A stretch of 64,000 nucleotides of DNA from Pandoraea norimbergensis (lineage in GTDB: Bacteria > Pseudomonadota > Gammaproteobacteria > Burkholderiales > Burkholderiaceae), in assembly GCF_001465545.3 (NCBI RefSeq), contig NZ_CP013480.3, positions 744,001-808,000 on the forward strand, written 5' to 3'. Shown piece by piece: positions 50,108-59,778 of this stretch (the stretch's first letter is position 1; every line of letters begins with the position of its first letter). Made by a program: the position numbers and the translations under genes. The notes under the pieces are model-generated. The model saw only the letters and a program-made list of their open reading frames with translations, made no database searches and was not told where the DNA came from.

Positions 50108-51427
50108 TCAATGCTCGTGATGCAGGTACTTCGCCTGACGCGGCAAGCGCAGGCTGACGAAGAACGCGATCACCATCATGGCCGTGACGTACCAGTAGAA
50201 CGTCGGTTCCTGACCGGCCTTCTTCAGGCCGAGGGCCACGTATTCCGCCGAGCCGCCGAAGATCGCGTTAGCGACCGCGTAGGCCAGGCCCACGCCCAGA
50301 GCACGGACCTCCGTCGGGAACATCTCAGCCTTCACGATGCCGCTGATCGACGTGTAGAAGCTCACGATCGCCAGTGCCAGCGAGATCAGCAGGAACGCCG
50401 CGATCGGGCTTTGCACGGTCTTGAGCGCCGTCAGGATAGGCACCACGGCAATCGCACCGAGAAAACCGAACAGCAGCATGTTGTTACGGCGGCCGATACG
50501 GTCCGACAGCATGCCGAAGATCGGCTGCATGCACATGTACACGAACAGGCAGCCCGTCATGATGTAGCTGGCGGTCTTGATCGGCATGCCGGCCGTGTTG
50601 ACCAGATACTTCTGCATGTAGGTCGTGAACGTGTAGAAGATCAGCGAGCCGCCGGCCGTGTAACCCAGCACCGTGAAGAACGCGGCCTTGTGGTTACGGA
50701 ACAGACCCGCGAGCGTACCGGCTTCGCTATTCGTACGGCTGGCAGCCGTCGAGGTTTCGTGCAGCGTACGACGCAGCATGAGCGCCACCACGGCCGTGAT
50801 CGCACCGACCACGAACGGAATGCGCCAGCCCCATGCCTTGAGTTCGGCTTCGTCGAGCAACTGCTGAAGCACCACGACCACGAGCACGGCGAGCAACTGG
50901 CCGCCGATGAGCGTCACGTACTGGAACGAGGAGAAGAAGCCGCGACGGCCCTTGAGCGCGACTTCACTCATGTAGGTGGCCGTGGTGCCGTACTCGCCAC
51001 CGACCGACAGGCCTTGCAGCAGACGCGCAAACAGCAGCAGCGCCGGTGCCCAGTTGCCGATGCTGGCGTACGTGGGCAGCGCCGCGATGAGCAGCGAGCC
51101 GAAGCACATCATCATGACCGAGATGACCATCGAGTTCTTGCGGCCCTGACGGTCGGCAATGCGGCCGAAGATCCAGCCGCCGATCGGGCGCATCAGGAAG
51201 CCCGCCGCGAACACACCCGCCGTGTTGAGCAACTGCGCCGTCGGGTCGGAACTCGGGAAGAACGCCGGCGCGAAGTAGATCGCGCAGAACGCATAGATAT
51301 AAAAGTCGAACCACTCGACCAGATTCCCGGACGAGGCCGCCACGATGGCGAAGACGCGTTTGCGCACTTCTTCCGGTGTGGGCGGGGCGTTGGTGGTGTC
51401 GGCGCTCGTTGTGACTGTGTCTCTCAT
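50108..51427 (-). CDS. kgtP: MFS metabolite:H+ symporter, KgtP-like (2-oxoglutarate permease family)
   Basis: A 439-residue 12-TM transporter of the MHS family. Signatures are [17 protein letters not shown] in TM1, the loop 2-3 motif [33 protein letters not shown], and the loop 8-9 motif SDRIGRRN. Overall it is close to alpha-ketoglutarate permease KgtP, which imports 2-oxoglutarate with protons; related members carry citrate or shikimate. It is a single gene, divergent from the GhrA-like reductase across 527 bp, with strong stem-loops after its stop. Confidence 0.9.
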   Translation of the reverse strand: MRDTVTTSADTTNAPPTPEEVRKRVFAIVAASSGNLVEWFDFYIYAFCAIYFAPAFFPSSDPTAQLLNTAGVFAAGFLMRPIGGWIFGRIADRQGRKNSMVISVMMMCFGSLLIAALPTYASIGNWAPALLLFARLLQGLSVGGEYGTTATYMSEVALKGRRGFFSSFQYVTLIGGQLLAVLVVVVLQQLLDEAELKAWGWRIPFVVGAITAVVALMLRRTLHETSTAASRTNSEAGTLAGLFRNHKAAFFTVLGYTAGGSLIFYTFTTYMQKYLVNTAGMPIKTASYIMTGCLFVYMCMQPIFGMLSDRIGRRNNMLLFGFLGAIAVVPILTALKTVQSPIAAFLLISLALAIVSFYTSISGIVKAEMFPTEVRALGVGLAYAVANAIFGGSAEYVALGLKKAGQEPTFYWYVTAMMVIAFFVSLRLPRQAKYLHHEH

Positions 51428-51954
51428 TTCTATTGGCGATGTGCGGCATCGCGTTAATCACGTTGCAACATGACGCAAATGCGATGGGTCCATCCAATAT
51501 GCACTTCACACATTAACGAATCCGCACATCGCGTCGCGGGGGCGGGGCAACTATAGCGGTTACCCGCAGGCCGGGGCAATGCCCACGCGCCGGATTGATC
51601 ATTTCGGAATTGGAAATAATCGCCGGGATTGTTGCGTTGCAGCATGGTGATCAACCGCGTCAGGCGGTGATCTGCACAGGGTGAAGGCCTGTTTCGGCAG
51701 GGAGTACGAGGACCTGAAAATTCTTTGAATTTCTCGCCATGCGAGACGGCGCCAGTCACACGGCCAGTTATGACCCAGACGCAAAGCGTATTTCTCTCAG
51801 GCACTTATTTGCTTTTCGATATCCATTGGTTAGCCGCGCGCGGGCGGGTCATTACCATGAAGGGCTACTTCGTCCGTTGGCCCTCAGATGGGCAGGCCGT
51901 CCGGAGTGGTCCGATTTGGCCCGATTCGGCCAGAAGCCAACCAGCAGTGAAGTC
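51428..51954. promoter_or_regulatory. 527-bp divergent intergenic region (KgtP-like / GhrA-like)
   Basis: No gene is supported here. An open frame continues upstream of the GhrA-like start to 51739 but is not family-like. An imperfect palindrome ATTTC-N7-GAAAT at 51601-51617, in the middle of the region, is a possible regulator site. The GntR gene downstream of the reductase could be the binder. The promoter elements were not resolved. Confidence 0.35.
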
Positions 51955-52902
51955 ATGCAAGGCGATACGTTATTGATCAAGTCGGGCGGTGAGGCGGCGC
52001 TCACGGAGTGGCAGCATCATTTCGCTCGCCTGATGCCCGGGCTGCGGGTGTACGGCTGGGACGACCCCTTCGTCGATGCGCGCTGCGTGAAATACGCGCT
52101 CGTGTTTCAGCCCGACCACGGGCGGCTGGCCGACTACCCGAAATTGCGTTTGATTCTGAGCGCGGCGGCGGGCGTCGACCATATTCTGGCCGACCCTGCA
52201 TTACCCGCAGATGTGCCGATCGTGCGCATGATGACCGACGAGACGCGCGAGCGCATGAGCGATTACGTGACGTGGGCGGCGCTCTCCATCGTGCGCGACA
52301 TGCCGGTACTGATTGCCGCGCAACGCGAGGGCGAGTGGGCCAACGCGCGCACCGGGCGCCTCGCCCGCGACACCCGCGTCAGTGTGTTGGGGCTGGGCGA
52401 ACTGGGCCGTGCCGTGGCGACGCGGCTGCGAACGCATGGTTTTCAAGTGAACGGCTGGGCGCGTACGTCGAAGTCGCTCGACGGCGTGAAAGTATTCGCC
52501 GGTGAATCGCAGCGTAATGCGATGCTGGCGCAGACCGACATTCTGATCAATCTCCTGCCCGATACGCCTGCGACACGGGGCATTCTGGATCGCGGGTTAT
52601 TCGCGCGCCTGCCCACCGGCGCCAGTCTGATTCAGGTCGGGCGCGGTGCGCATCTGGACCGGCAGGCGTTGCTCGACGCGCTCGACAGCGGCCGATTGCG
52701 CTCGGCGGTGCTCGACGTTTTCGATCTCGAACCGCTGCCACCCGATGACGCGCTACGGCGCCATCCCAATATTGTCATCACGCCGCACATCGCCTCCACC
52801 GTGTCGTATGCGGCACGGGCGCGGCAAGTGGCCGACGTGCTCGGCGCGCACCTGCGAGGCGCGCCACTGCCGTTTGTCTACGACGCTACGCGAGGGTACT
52901 GA
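51955..52902 (+). CDS. 2-hydroxyacid dehydrogenase, GhrA-like glyoxylate/hydroxypyruvate reductase
   Basis: A 315-residue enzyme of the GhrA type. The ATG at 51955 begins the conserved protein. The Rossmann motif is VSVLGLGELGRAVATRL, and the triad is R in IQVGRGAHLD, E in DLEPLP and H in TPHIASTVS, matching GhrA-like reductases. These reduce glyoxylate or hydroxypyruvate with NADPH. It probably forms a two-gene operon with the GntR regulator that starts 6 bp after its stop. Confidence 0.9.
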   Translation: MQGDTLLIKSGGEAALTEWQHHFARLMPGLRVYGWDDPFVDARCVKYALVFQPDHGRLADYPKLRLILSAAAGVDHILADPALPADVPIVRMMTDETRERMSDYVTWAALSIVRDMPVLIAAQREGEWANARTGRLARDTRVSVLGLGELGRAVATRLRTHGFQVNGWARTSKSLDGVKVFAGESQRNAMLAQTDILINLLPDTPATRGILDRGLFARLPTGASLIQVGRGAHLDRQALLDALDSGRLRSAVLDVFDLEPLPPDDALRRHPNIVITPHIASTVSYAARARQVADVLGAHLRGAPLPFVYDATRGY

Positions 52903-52907
52903 CGCCC

Positions 52908-53666
52908 ATGAAATTCTCATCGAACGCTTCACCCGACGCGGGGGGAGACCCGGCGCCCGCCGACGTCGCCGCCATTGCGCGTGGCGAGGAAGCCTATGAA
53001 CGCATCCGTCGCGATGTGCTGGCCTGCGCGATCATGCCGGGCACGATCATCAGCGAGGCGGAACTGATGCGCCGCTACGAGATTGGCCGCGCCAGTTGCC
53101 GGGTCGCGCTCGTACGGCTCGTGCATGAAGGGTTCGCACGTGCGATTCCCCGGCAAGGCTATCGCATCGCCCCCATCACGCTGGCCGATGTCGAAGAGAT
53201 CTTCAACCTGCGCGCGCAGCTTGAGCCGATGGCGGCACGGCTGGCCTGCGGCAACGTCGACACCGACCTGCTACAGCGCTTGAACGACGCCTGCGAAGCC
53301 CCCAATGCGCACAAGCCGATCGGCCATCAGATCGACTGGTTTCTGCATACCAACCGAAAATTCCACCTGACGATCGCGGCGGCCAGCGGCAACGCCCGGC
53401 TCTATCGCACACTGGCCGGGTTGATGGACGACATGGAGCGGCTGGTGTCGCTGGGCTTCGGGGTGCAGGGCATCCGGCCCCGCATCGAAAGCGATCACGA
53501 AAGCATCATCTCGGCACTCGCGGCGAGCAACCCGTCGCGCGCCGAAGCGCTTGCCCGCCGTCATATCGAGACCTTCCTTGCGCAGACGAAGGAACAGGTG
53601 TTCGCCAGTCTGTCGACGGCAGGCGCGTGGCTGCCGTACTTCTCCATCGCCGAATTGCGCAAGTAG
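52908..53666 (+). CDS. GntR-family regulator (FCD subfamily)
   Basis: A 252-residue regulator with an N-terminal winged helix (about residues 25-92; ISEAELMRRYEIGRASCRVALVRL split at the HTH). The FCD effector domain (about 95-225) has FLHTNRKFHLTIAAASGNARL and DHESIISALAASN. It is transcribed with the GhrA-like reductase. It is convergent with the dipeptide-type transporter genes, leaving only 13 bp between stops. Candidate targets are its own operon, the kgtP-like gene or the peptide transporter cluster. Confidence 0.92.
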   Translation: MKFSSNASPDAGGDPAPADVAAIARGEEAYERIRRDVLACAIMPGTIISEAELMRRYEIGRASCRVALVRLVHEGFARAIPRQGYRIAPITLADVEEIFNLRAQLEPMAARLACGNVDTDLLQRLNDACEAPNAHKPIGHQIDWFLHTNRKFHLTIAAASGNARLYRTLAGLMDDMERLVSLGFGVQGIRPRIESDHESIISALAASNPSRAEALARRHIETFLAQTKEQVFASLSTAGAWLPYFSIAELRK

Positions 53667-53679
53667 CCTCATCGCCGGA

Positions 53680-55338
53680 TCAGGCTGCGGACAGCGATGG
53701 CGCGTCGCGCCAGCCGCGACCCGGAATGGCGTCGAGCAGCGAGCGCGTGTACGGATGCGACGGGGCGCCGAAGATCGCCGACGTATCGCCATACTCCACC
53801 ACGTTCCCCGACTTCATGACCGCGATGTGATCGCACAGTTGGGCGGCCACGCGCAAATCGTGCGTGATGAACACCATCGACAAGCCAAGCTCCGATCTGA
53901 GCCGTGCGAGCAAGCGCAGTACTTGCGCTTGCACGGAGACGTCGAGCGCGGAAACGGGCTCATCGGCCACCAGCACCTTGGGGCGCATGGCCAGTGCGCG
54001 TGCCAGACCGATGCGTTGGCGCTGCCCTCCTGAAAACTCATGCGGAAAGCGATCGAGCGCGTCGGCAGATAACCCCACAAGTTCGAACAACTCACGCGCG
54101 TGGTCATGCGCCTGCTGATGAGATTCGCCACGCGCCATCGGCCCTTGCGTGACGATATCGCCAACGCGACGGCGTGGGTTGAGCGAACTGAACGGGTCCT
54201 GAAACACCATCTGGATATCGAGTCCCTTCACGCGTGATGCCGCATCGAGGGATTCCGGTGCGAGGTCTGCGTCGCGATAGAGAATGCGCCCCGCATCGGG
54301 CGTCACCAATCGAAGGATCGTTCGCGCGAGGGTCGACTTGCCCGAGCCGCTTTCACCGACAATGCCCAGCGTCTGACCGCTGCCCACTTGCAGATTCACA
54401 TCTCGCAAGGCGGCGGTGTGCAGATGCTTCTTGCCGAGCCAACCGTGTTTGCCGTAGGACTTCTGGACTTTCTCGATACGCAGCACCGGTGGCGTGACGT
54501 CCGGCGTGTGAGGTGTGTGGCCCGCACGTGCCGATGACGGCTCGAACGAAGGCAACGCCGGTACCGCCGCAATCAATGCACGCGTGTACTCGTGCGATGG
54601 CCGTGTGAGCACCGCATCGACCGTCCCCTGCTCGACGATCTTGCCGTGGCGCATCACCGCGACCCGATCGGCAATCTCCGCAACGACGCCAAAGTCGTGC
54701 GTGATGAAAAGCACGCCGGTGCCCTTGCGTTGCTGAAGATCGCGAATGAGCGCGAGAATTTGCGCCTGCGTGGTCACGTCGAGCGCGGTGGTCGGCTCGT
54801 CCGCAATCAACAACTCGGGTTCCAGTGCGAGCGCCATCGCAATCATCGCGCGCTGCCGCTGCCCGCCGGAGAGTTCGTGCGGGTATCGCTTCGCGGCTTC
54901 GGAGGGCGACGGAATCTGCACCGCATCGAGCCAGTCGAGCATGCGCGCCCGGATGGTACTGCCGGGCAGCCGCGTGTGCGTGCGGTAGACCTCGGCGATT
55001 TGATCGCCGATGGTGCGAAGCGGGTTAAGCGCGGTCATCGGCTCCTGAAAGATCATGCCGATGCGCGAGCCTCGCCACCGGCGGCGCTCGGCTTCGGGCA
55101 ACGTGAGCAGATTACCTTCACCATGCCACGCAATACGTCCGGCGCTGGCTTGCACGCCCGAGGGCAGCAGACCCAGCAGCGCACTGGCGGTCATCGACTT
55201 GCCCGAGCCGCTTTCGCCCACCATGCACAGGATTTCGCCTTGCCCGAGTGAGAACGACACGTCGTGCAGTGCATGACGGCGATCCGCATTGGGCGGCAGA
55301 TCGAGGGTGAGATGTTCGACGTCGAGCAGAGTGGTCAT
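53680..55338 (-). CDS. dipeptide-type ABC transporter, two ATPase domains fused (DppD-DppF)
   Basis: A 552-residue protein with two complete ABC ATPase domains in one chain. Domain 1 has Walker A GESGSGKSM at residues 41-49 and signature LSGGQRQRAMIA near 157. Domain 2 has Walker A GESGSGKST at 328-336 and signature FSGGQRQRIGLARAL. Each is followed by the oligopeptide-transporter C-terminal extension. In E. coli these are separate DppD and DppF; the fusion is common in other bacteria (GsiA-like). It powers the permease pair at 57787-59754. ATG at 55336-55338; last gene of the cluster. Confidence 0.93.
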   Translation of the reverse strand: MTTLLDVEHLTLDLPPNADRRHALHDVSFSLGQGEILCMVGESGSGKSMTASALLGLLPSGVQASAGRIAWHGEGNLLTLPEAERRRWRGSRIGMIFQEPMTALNPLRTIGDQIAEVYRTHTRLPGSTIRARMLDWLDAVQIPSPSEAAKRYPHELSGGQRQRAMIAMALALEPELLIADEPTTALDVTTQAQILALIRDLQQRKGTGVLFITHDFGVVAEIADRVAVMRHGKIVEQGTVDAVLTRPSHEYTRALIAAVPALPSFEPSSARAGHTPHTPDVTPPVLRIEKVQKSYGKHGWLGKKHLHTAALRDVNLQVGSGQTLGIVGESGSGKSTLARTILRLVTPDAGRILYRDADLAPESLDAASRVKGLDIQMVFQDPFSSLNPRRRVGDIVTQGPMARGESHQQAHDHARELFELVGLSADALDRFPHEFSGGQRQRIGLARALAMRPKVLVADEPVSALDVSVQAQVLRLLARLRSELGLSMVFITHDLRVAAQLCDHIAVMKSGNVVEYGDTSAIFGAPSHPYTRSLLDAIPGRGWRDAPSLSAA

Positions 55339-55388
55339 GGTGACGGTCCGTGAAGTTCGCGAAGGCGCCGCGAGTCGTTGGCGAGCGC

Positions 55389-56174
55389 TCAGAGGCGCTG
55401 GCCACCGCTCGCGTCGATACATTGGCCGGTGATCCAGCGCCCGGCGTCGCTGGCGAGAAATGCCACGATGTCCGCAATGTCGCGAGGCTCGCCAACCCTG
55501 CCGAGGGCGACCGTGCGGGCGATCTCCTGACTCGCGACCGGGTCGCTCGCGCGCCGGTTCAGATCGGTGGCGGTGGCACCGGGCAACACGGCGTTGACCG
55601 TGATGCCGCGTGCGCCCAGTTCCGCAGCGAGCAGGAGCGTGAAGGCTTCCAGTCCTGCCTTGGCCGGGGCATAAACGCTCATCTCGGGATAGGCCGCGCG
55701 CGTGCCGATGGACGACACGTTCACGATCCGCCCGCCGTCGCGCAGCGCGCCCAGTGCCTGTTGCGTGAGGAAGAACGGCGATTTCAGATTGACTTGCAAC
55801 ACGCGGTCGAAGTCTTCCGGCGTCACGGCGTCGATGCGCGCGCGTAAGCCCACGCCAGCGTTGTTCACGAGAATGTCGAACCGCGGCGCGAGATCGCGTT
55901 CAGTCAGTGCGGAAATGAAGCGCTCGATAAGCGTGCTCGCGCCATCCGCTGCGGACAGATCCGCGTTCACCGCGAAGGCGGTCGCGCCACTGGCGATGAG
56001 CGTTGCAACGAGATCGTCGGCATCGTGCTTCGCGGCGTTGTAATGCACGGCGACCGTGGCGCCGCGTGCCGCCAGTGCCTTGGCGATGGCGCGGCCAATG
56101 CCACGGCTCGCGCCTGTAACCAGCGCGACTTTGCCGTCGAGACGAATGGGGTCTGTCGAGGGGGCGAGCGTCAT
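55389..56174 (-). CDS. short-chain dehydrogenase/reductase
   Basis: A 261-residue classical SDR. The cofactor motif TGASRGIG is at residues 20-27, NNAG at about 104-107. The catalytic residues are S154 or S155, Y168 and K172 (VYAPAKAG). The arginine in the cofactor motif suggests NADPH preference, FabG-like. Its ATG overlaps the stop of the acyl-CoA ligase gene (ATGA), so the two are translationally coupled. Together they suggest activation and reduction or oxidation of an acyl or hydroxyacyl substrate. The exact substrate is unknown. Confidence 0.9.
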   Translation of the reverse strand: MTLAPSTDPIRLDGKVALVTGASRGIGRAIAKALAARGATVAVHYNAAKHDADDLVATLIASGATAFAVNADLSAADGASTLIERFISALTERDLAPRFDILVNNAGVGLRARIDAVTPEDFDRVLQVNLKSPFFLTQQALGALRDGGRIVNVSSIGTRAAYPEMSVYAPAKAGLEAFTLLLAAELGARGITVNAVLPGATATDLNRRASDPVASQEIARTVALGRVGEPRDIADIVAFLASDAGRWITGQCIDASGGQRL

Positions 56175-57733
56175 GACGTGAGAGCTCCGGAGGTTTGGGT
56201 AGCGTTTTGACGGCTGTCGTTCCAACCGCCTTGAGATTCCAGCGCACGCGCCTGTTGCAGCAGCGCGTGGCGATCGACCTTGTTGGTGCCTGCCCACGGT
56301 AGTTCGGTGACGAACGCGACACGGCGCGGGTGCTGATAGGCGGGGCCGTTGGCGAGCGCATGTTGCTTGAGCGCTTCGACGGTGAGCGTGCTGCCCGGCT
56401 GGCGCACGACGAACGCGACGGGCACGGCCGCGCGCTCTTCGTCGGGCAACGGCACGACGCTGGCCTGTCGAACCTCCGGGTGTGCTTCGAGCAGCTTCTC
56501 GACCTCGACCGGATAGATGTTCTCGCCCGCGCAGACAAACATGTCGTCGGCGCGACCGACGAAGTAGAAGAAGCCATTGGCATCGCGGCGCATCACGTCG
56601 CCGCTGTAGTACCAGCCGTCGTCGAGCACCTGTGCCGACTTCTCCGGCAGACGGTGATACCCGCGCATGACCGCCGGGTTGCGCATGCACAGCACGCCCT
56701 GGCTGGCGTCGGGGCCGTCGACGAGTTTCACGGCATCGGGCGAGATCGGATACCCGAGCGCGAGCGGGGGCAGGGGGATGCCTTCCGGATGCTGGCCGAA
56801 GATGCTCGGCCCCGCTTCCGTCGTGCCATAACCGTGGTGGATGTGCGTCTTGGGGAATGCGGCCTGAATGCGATCGAGCAGCGCCACGCTCATGGGGGCC
56901 GAGCCGAGCATGACGCGTGCGAGCGCCGGGAAATCGCGCCCGGCCAGCGTCTGCGGGTCTTTGATCAGACGCGCGAACATCGTCGGCACGGCGGTCAGTA
57001 CGGTGATGCGGTAGCGCTCCAGTGCATCGACGTACGACGGCACATCGAACGACGGCAGAATCACGATCGTGCCGTTCACGGAGAACGCGCGTTTCGCCAT
57101 GAACAGACCGTTCATATGAAAGAGCGGTTGCGCGAGCAGATAGCGCTCCGCGGCCGGATCTTTTGGCTTGGCGTAGTTGACGGCCAGCGCCCAGAGTTGC
57201 CCCGCGTGCGTGAGCGGCACGCCCTTGGGCTTGCCGGTCGAGCCGGACGTGTAGAGCATTTGCGCGACGTCGTCGTCCTGCGGTTGCACGGAAGGGAAGT
57301 CGGCCGGCTGCACTTGCGCCGCGAAGCCTTCCGGACCGGCATCGTCGAAGTCGATCACAGGCACGCGCGCAGCGAGCGCATCACGGCGGGCACCGTCGAC
57401 GAACGCGAGGGCGATGTCCGCGTCGTCAATCACGTAGTCGAGAATTTCGCGTGACTGCTTGATGTTGATCGGCACGGCAATGTACCCGGCGCGCATGATG
57501 CCGAAGTAGGCGATCAAGAACTCCGCGCGGTTAAGCGATGCGATGGCGACGTGGGCACCAGCGGGCAGGCGGCGTGCCCGCAACGTGGCGGCGACGCCAC
57601 CCGCCAGCCGGTGAATATCGGCGTGCGTGTACGTGACCGGGCGGGCCGCATCGCGTAGATCCACGATAGCGGGCGTGTCCAGAGGAAGGGTTCGGTCGAC
57701 GAGGTCGCCGAGGTTATGCCAGCGGTGAGTCAT
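56171..57733 (-). CDS. AMP-dependent acyl-CoA synthetase/ligase
   Basis: A 520-residue ANL-superfamily ligase. The P-loop-like motif YTSGSTGKPKG is at residues 161-171, followed by HHGYGTTEAG, DGWYYSGDVMRRD and FVGRADDMFVCAGENIYPVEVE. A C-terminal lysine is present in TNKVDRHALL. It activates a carboxylic acid to the CoA thioester through an acyl-adenylate, and resembles long-chain or aryl acid CoA ligases. It lies between the ABC permease gene and the SDR gene (4-bp overlap), so its acid substrate is probably delivered or released by this cluster. Confidence 0.9.
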   Translation of the reverse strand: MTHRWHNLGDLVDRTLPLDTPAIVDLRDAARPVTYTHADIHRLAGGVAATLRARRLPAGAHVAIASLNRAEFLIAYFGIMRAGYIAVPINIKQSREILDYVIDDADIALAFVDGARRDALAARVPVIDFDDAGPEGFAAQVQPADFPSVQPQDDDVAQMLYTSGSTGKPKGVPLTHAGQLWALAVNYAKPKDPAAERYLLAQPLFHMNGLFMAKRAFSVNGTIVILPSFDVPSYVDALERYRITVLTAVPTMFARLIKDPQTLAGRDFPALARVMLGSAPMSVALLDRIQAAFPKTHIHHGYGTTEAGPSIFGQHPEGIPLPPLALGYPISPDAVKLVDGPDASQGVLCMRNPAVMRGYHRLPEKSAQVLDDGWYYSGDVMRRDANGFFYFVGRADDMFVCAGENIYPVEVEKLLEAHPEVRQASVVPLPDEERAAVPVAFVVRQPGSTLTVEALKQHALANGPAYQHPRRVAFVTELPWAGTNKVDRHALLQQARALESQGGWNDSRQNATQTSGALTS

Positions 57734-57786
57734 GACGTTCAGGCAACAAAAAAGGTAACAAGGTCAGCGGCCAGATGACGGTGGAG

Positions 57787-58698
57787 TCAGCGTTTTCGCA
57801 GCGATGGGTTGAGGGCGTCGTTCAGGCCGTCGCCCACGAGGTTCAGCGCGAGTACGGCGAGCATGATCGCGATGCCGGGTTCGGCGCACAGATACCAGGA
57901 CGAGCGAATCAGCGTGCGGCCCTCGCCGATCTGGCGGCCCCAGCTCGCGACGTTCGGGTCGCCCAGACCGAGGAACGCGACGACCGACTCATAGAGAATC
58001 GCGCCGGCCACGACGAGCGTGCCCATCACGAGTACGGGCGGCAGCGCGTTGGGCAGCACTTCGCGCAGGGCGATGCGCCACGGCGATAAGCCGACCGTGC
58101 GGCAGGCCTGCACGAACTCGCGCGATTTGAACGACAGGCATTCGGCGCGCGTCAGCCGTGCAATGGGCGGCCACGACACGAGCGCCACGGCGATCACGGT
58201 GTTCTCGATGCGCGGACCGAGAATGGCCACGACAGTCAGCACGAACACCACGTTGGGCACGATCTGAAACAGTTCGGTGAAACGCATGAGCACTTCGTCG
58301 AGCCAGCCGCCCCACCATGCCGCCATCGCCCCGATGCTCACGCCAATCGCCGTGGCGGCAAGACTCGCGACGAGCCCGATGGCCAGCGTGGCGCGAGCGC
58401 CATGAGCGAGCAGGGCGGCAATGTCACGTCCGAGTGCGTCGGTGCCAAGCGGGTATTGCCATTGCTCGAACGGCCAGAGCTCCGGCGACGCGACAATGCG
58501 CAACGGGTCACCCGGATACCACCATCCCGCCCCCAGCGCGACGAAGACGATGAGCGCGAGCAGCACGGCGCCCGCCACGGCGCCGCGATGACGCAGGAAT
58601 TGCTGCCACGCGCGATGGTCGCGCTTGGCTCGGGCTTTGCCACCGGAGGCGCCTGAGGGGGCGAGCGCATCGAGTGTCGGATCGGCGGAAGAAGTCAT
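57787..58698 (-). CDS. dipeptide-type ABC transporter permease (DppC-like)
   Basis: A 303-residue inner-membrane protein. A cytoplasmic N-terminus (about 35 residues) precedes the first helix, then come the OppC/DppC N-terminal segment and the BPD_transp_1 domain with about five helices. The EAA loop reads FVQACRTVGLSPWRIALREVLPN. It pairs with the DppB-like permease 63 bp upstream and with the fused ATPase at 53680. The transported molecule is presumably a peptide or a similar conjugate. Confidence 0.92.
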   Translation of the reverse strand: MTSSADPTLDALAPSGASGGKARAKRDHRAWQQFLRHRGAVAGAVLLALIVFVALGAGWWYPGDPLRIVASPELWPFEQWQYPLGTDALGRDIAALLAHGARATLAIGLVASLAATAIGVSIGAMAAWWGGWLDEVLMRFTELFQIVPNVVFVLTVVAILGPRIENTVIAVALVSWPPIARLTRAECLSFKSREFVQACRTVGLSPWRIALREVLPNALPPVLVMGTLVVAGAILYESVVAFLGLGDPNVASWGRQIGEGRTLIRSSWYLCAEPGIAIMLAVLALNLVGDGLNDALNPSLRKR

Positions 58699-58761
58699 AA
58701 GCGTGGAGCAGGGGAGCTTGGGAGTGCTGGGAGTGCTAGGAGATGCCGCGAACGAGCCGCG

Positions 58762-59754
58762 TCAGGACGCCTGTGTCCGGATGCGGGGATCGAGTCGCGT
58801 GTAGAGCAGATCGACGGCGATGTTCGCGACGATGACGAGTGCCGAACTCAGCACCAGCAATCCGAGCACGACCGGGTAATTTCGGCTCATCACACTGTCG
58901 AACAGCACGCCACCGATGCCGGGCCAGCTGAACACCGCTTCGACGACGATGCTGCCGCCGAGCACCGTACCCAGTTGCAGGCCGAGCAGCGTGACCACCG
59001 GCAACATGGCATTGCGCACCATGTGCCGCACGATCACCGCCCGGCGTGTGAGGCCTTTGGCGAGTGCCGTGCGCACGTAATCCTGCCGCGCGACTTCAAG
59101 CATTGACGCGCGCATGACGCGTGCATAGGTGGCGGCGTAGAAAAGGCCAAGCGTGAGGGCGGGCAGTGCGAGGTGATGCAGCACGTCGAGCGACGCATGC
59201 CACGCACCGATGACACCGGTGCCGTAGTCCATGCCGATGGTCGTCATGCCGCCCACGGGAAACCAGCCGAGCTGCACCGAGAACAGAATGATCATCATGA
59301 TGCCGAGCCAGAAGCTCGGCGCGGCGAAGCACACCACGGCAGCGGCCGAGACGAGCGTGTCGCGCCACGTGTCGACGTTCACTGCCGCGACGACCCCTGC
59401 CGTCACACCGACCAGCACGGCAATCACCAAGCTGGCGAGCATCAGCACGAGCGTGGCCGGCAGGTGCGCCATGATCACGTCGAACACCGGCAGGTTGTGA
59501 CGGTACGAATAGCCGAGATCGAGATGCGCGACCGCATTGATGTAATGCAGCAACTGCTCCCACAGCGGCTTGTCCATGCCGTATGTCACGCGCAGGCGCT
59601 CGATCAAGGCCGGGTCGGTCACCTGCTGCTCGGCCGTCATCACGTCGAGCAGCGTGCCGGGTACCGACTGGATCAGGCAGAAGTTCATGACGATGACGCC
59701 AAGCAGCAGCGGCACCGCCTGCACCAGACGGCGGAACAACAGACGCGTCACCAT
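58762..59754 (-). CDS. dipeptide-type ABC transporter permease (DppB-like)
   Basis: A 330-residue permease. It begins with the DppB/OppB signature RLLFRRLVQAVPLLLGVIV as the first helix and a periplasmic loop, followed by the BPD_transp_1 domain. The EAA loop is DYVRTALAKGLTRRAVIVRH. It forms the channel with the DppC-like partner. It is 24 bp downstream of the binding-protein gene and part of the same leftward operon. Confidence 0.93.
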   Translation of the reverse strand: MVTRLLFRRLVQAVPLLLGVIVMNFCLIQSVPGTLLDVMTAEQQVTDPALIERLRVTYGMDKPLWEQLLHYINAVAHLDLGYSYRHNLPVFDVIMAHLPATLVLMLASLVIAVLVGVTAGVVAAVNVDTWRDTLVSAAAVVCFAAPSFWLGIMMIILFSVQLGWFPVGGMTTIGMDYGTGVIGAWHASLDVLHHLALPALTLGLFYAATYARVMRASMLEVARQDYVRTALAKGLTRRAVIVRHMVRNAMLPVVTLLGLQLGTVLGGSIVVEAVFSWPGIGGVLFDSVMSRNYPVVLGLLVLSSALVIVANIAVDLLYTRLDPRIRTQAS

Positions 59755-59778
59755 GGCGGTGGCCTCCTCATCGAGCCG

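Noticed and set aside
50111..51457. 448-codon open frame on the + strand
   Set aside because: It is antisense to the KgtP-like permease, which has all family signatures. The translated product is dominated by His, Arg, Glu and Gln repeats.
51739..51954. Upstream extension of the GhrA-like reductase
   Set aside because: The 72 extra codons are not family-like and would remove the whole promoter region. The conserved protein begins at the ATG at 51955.
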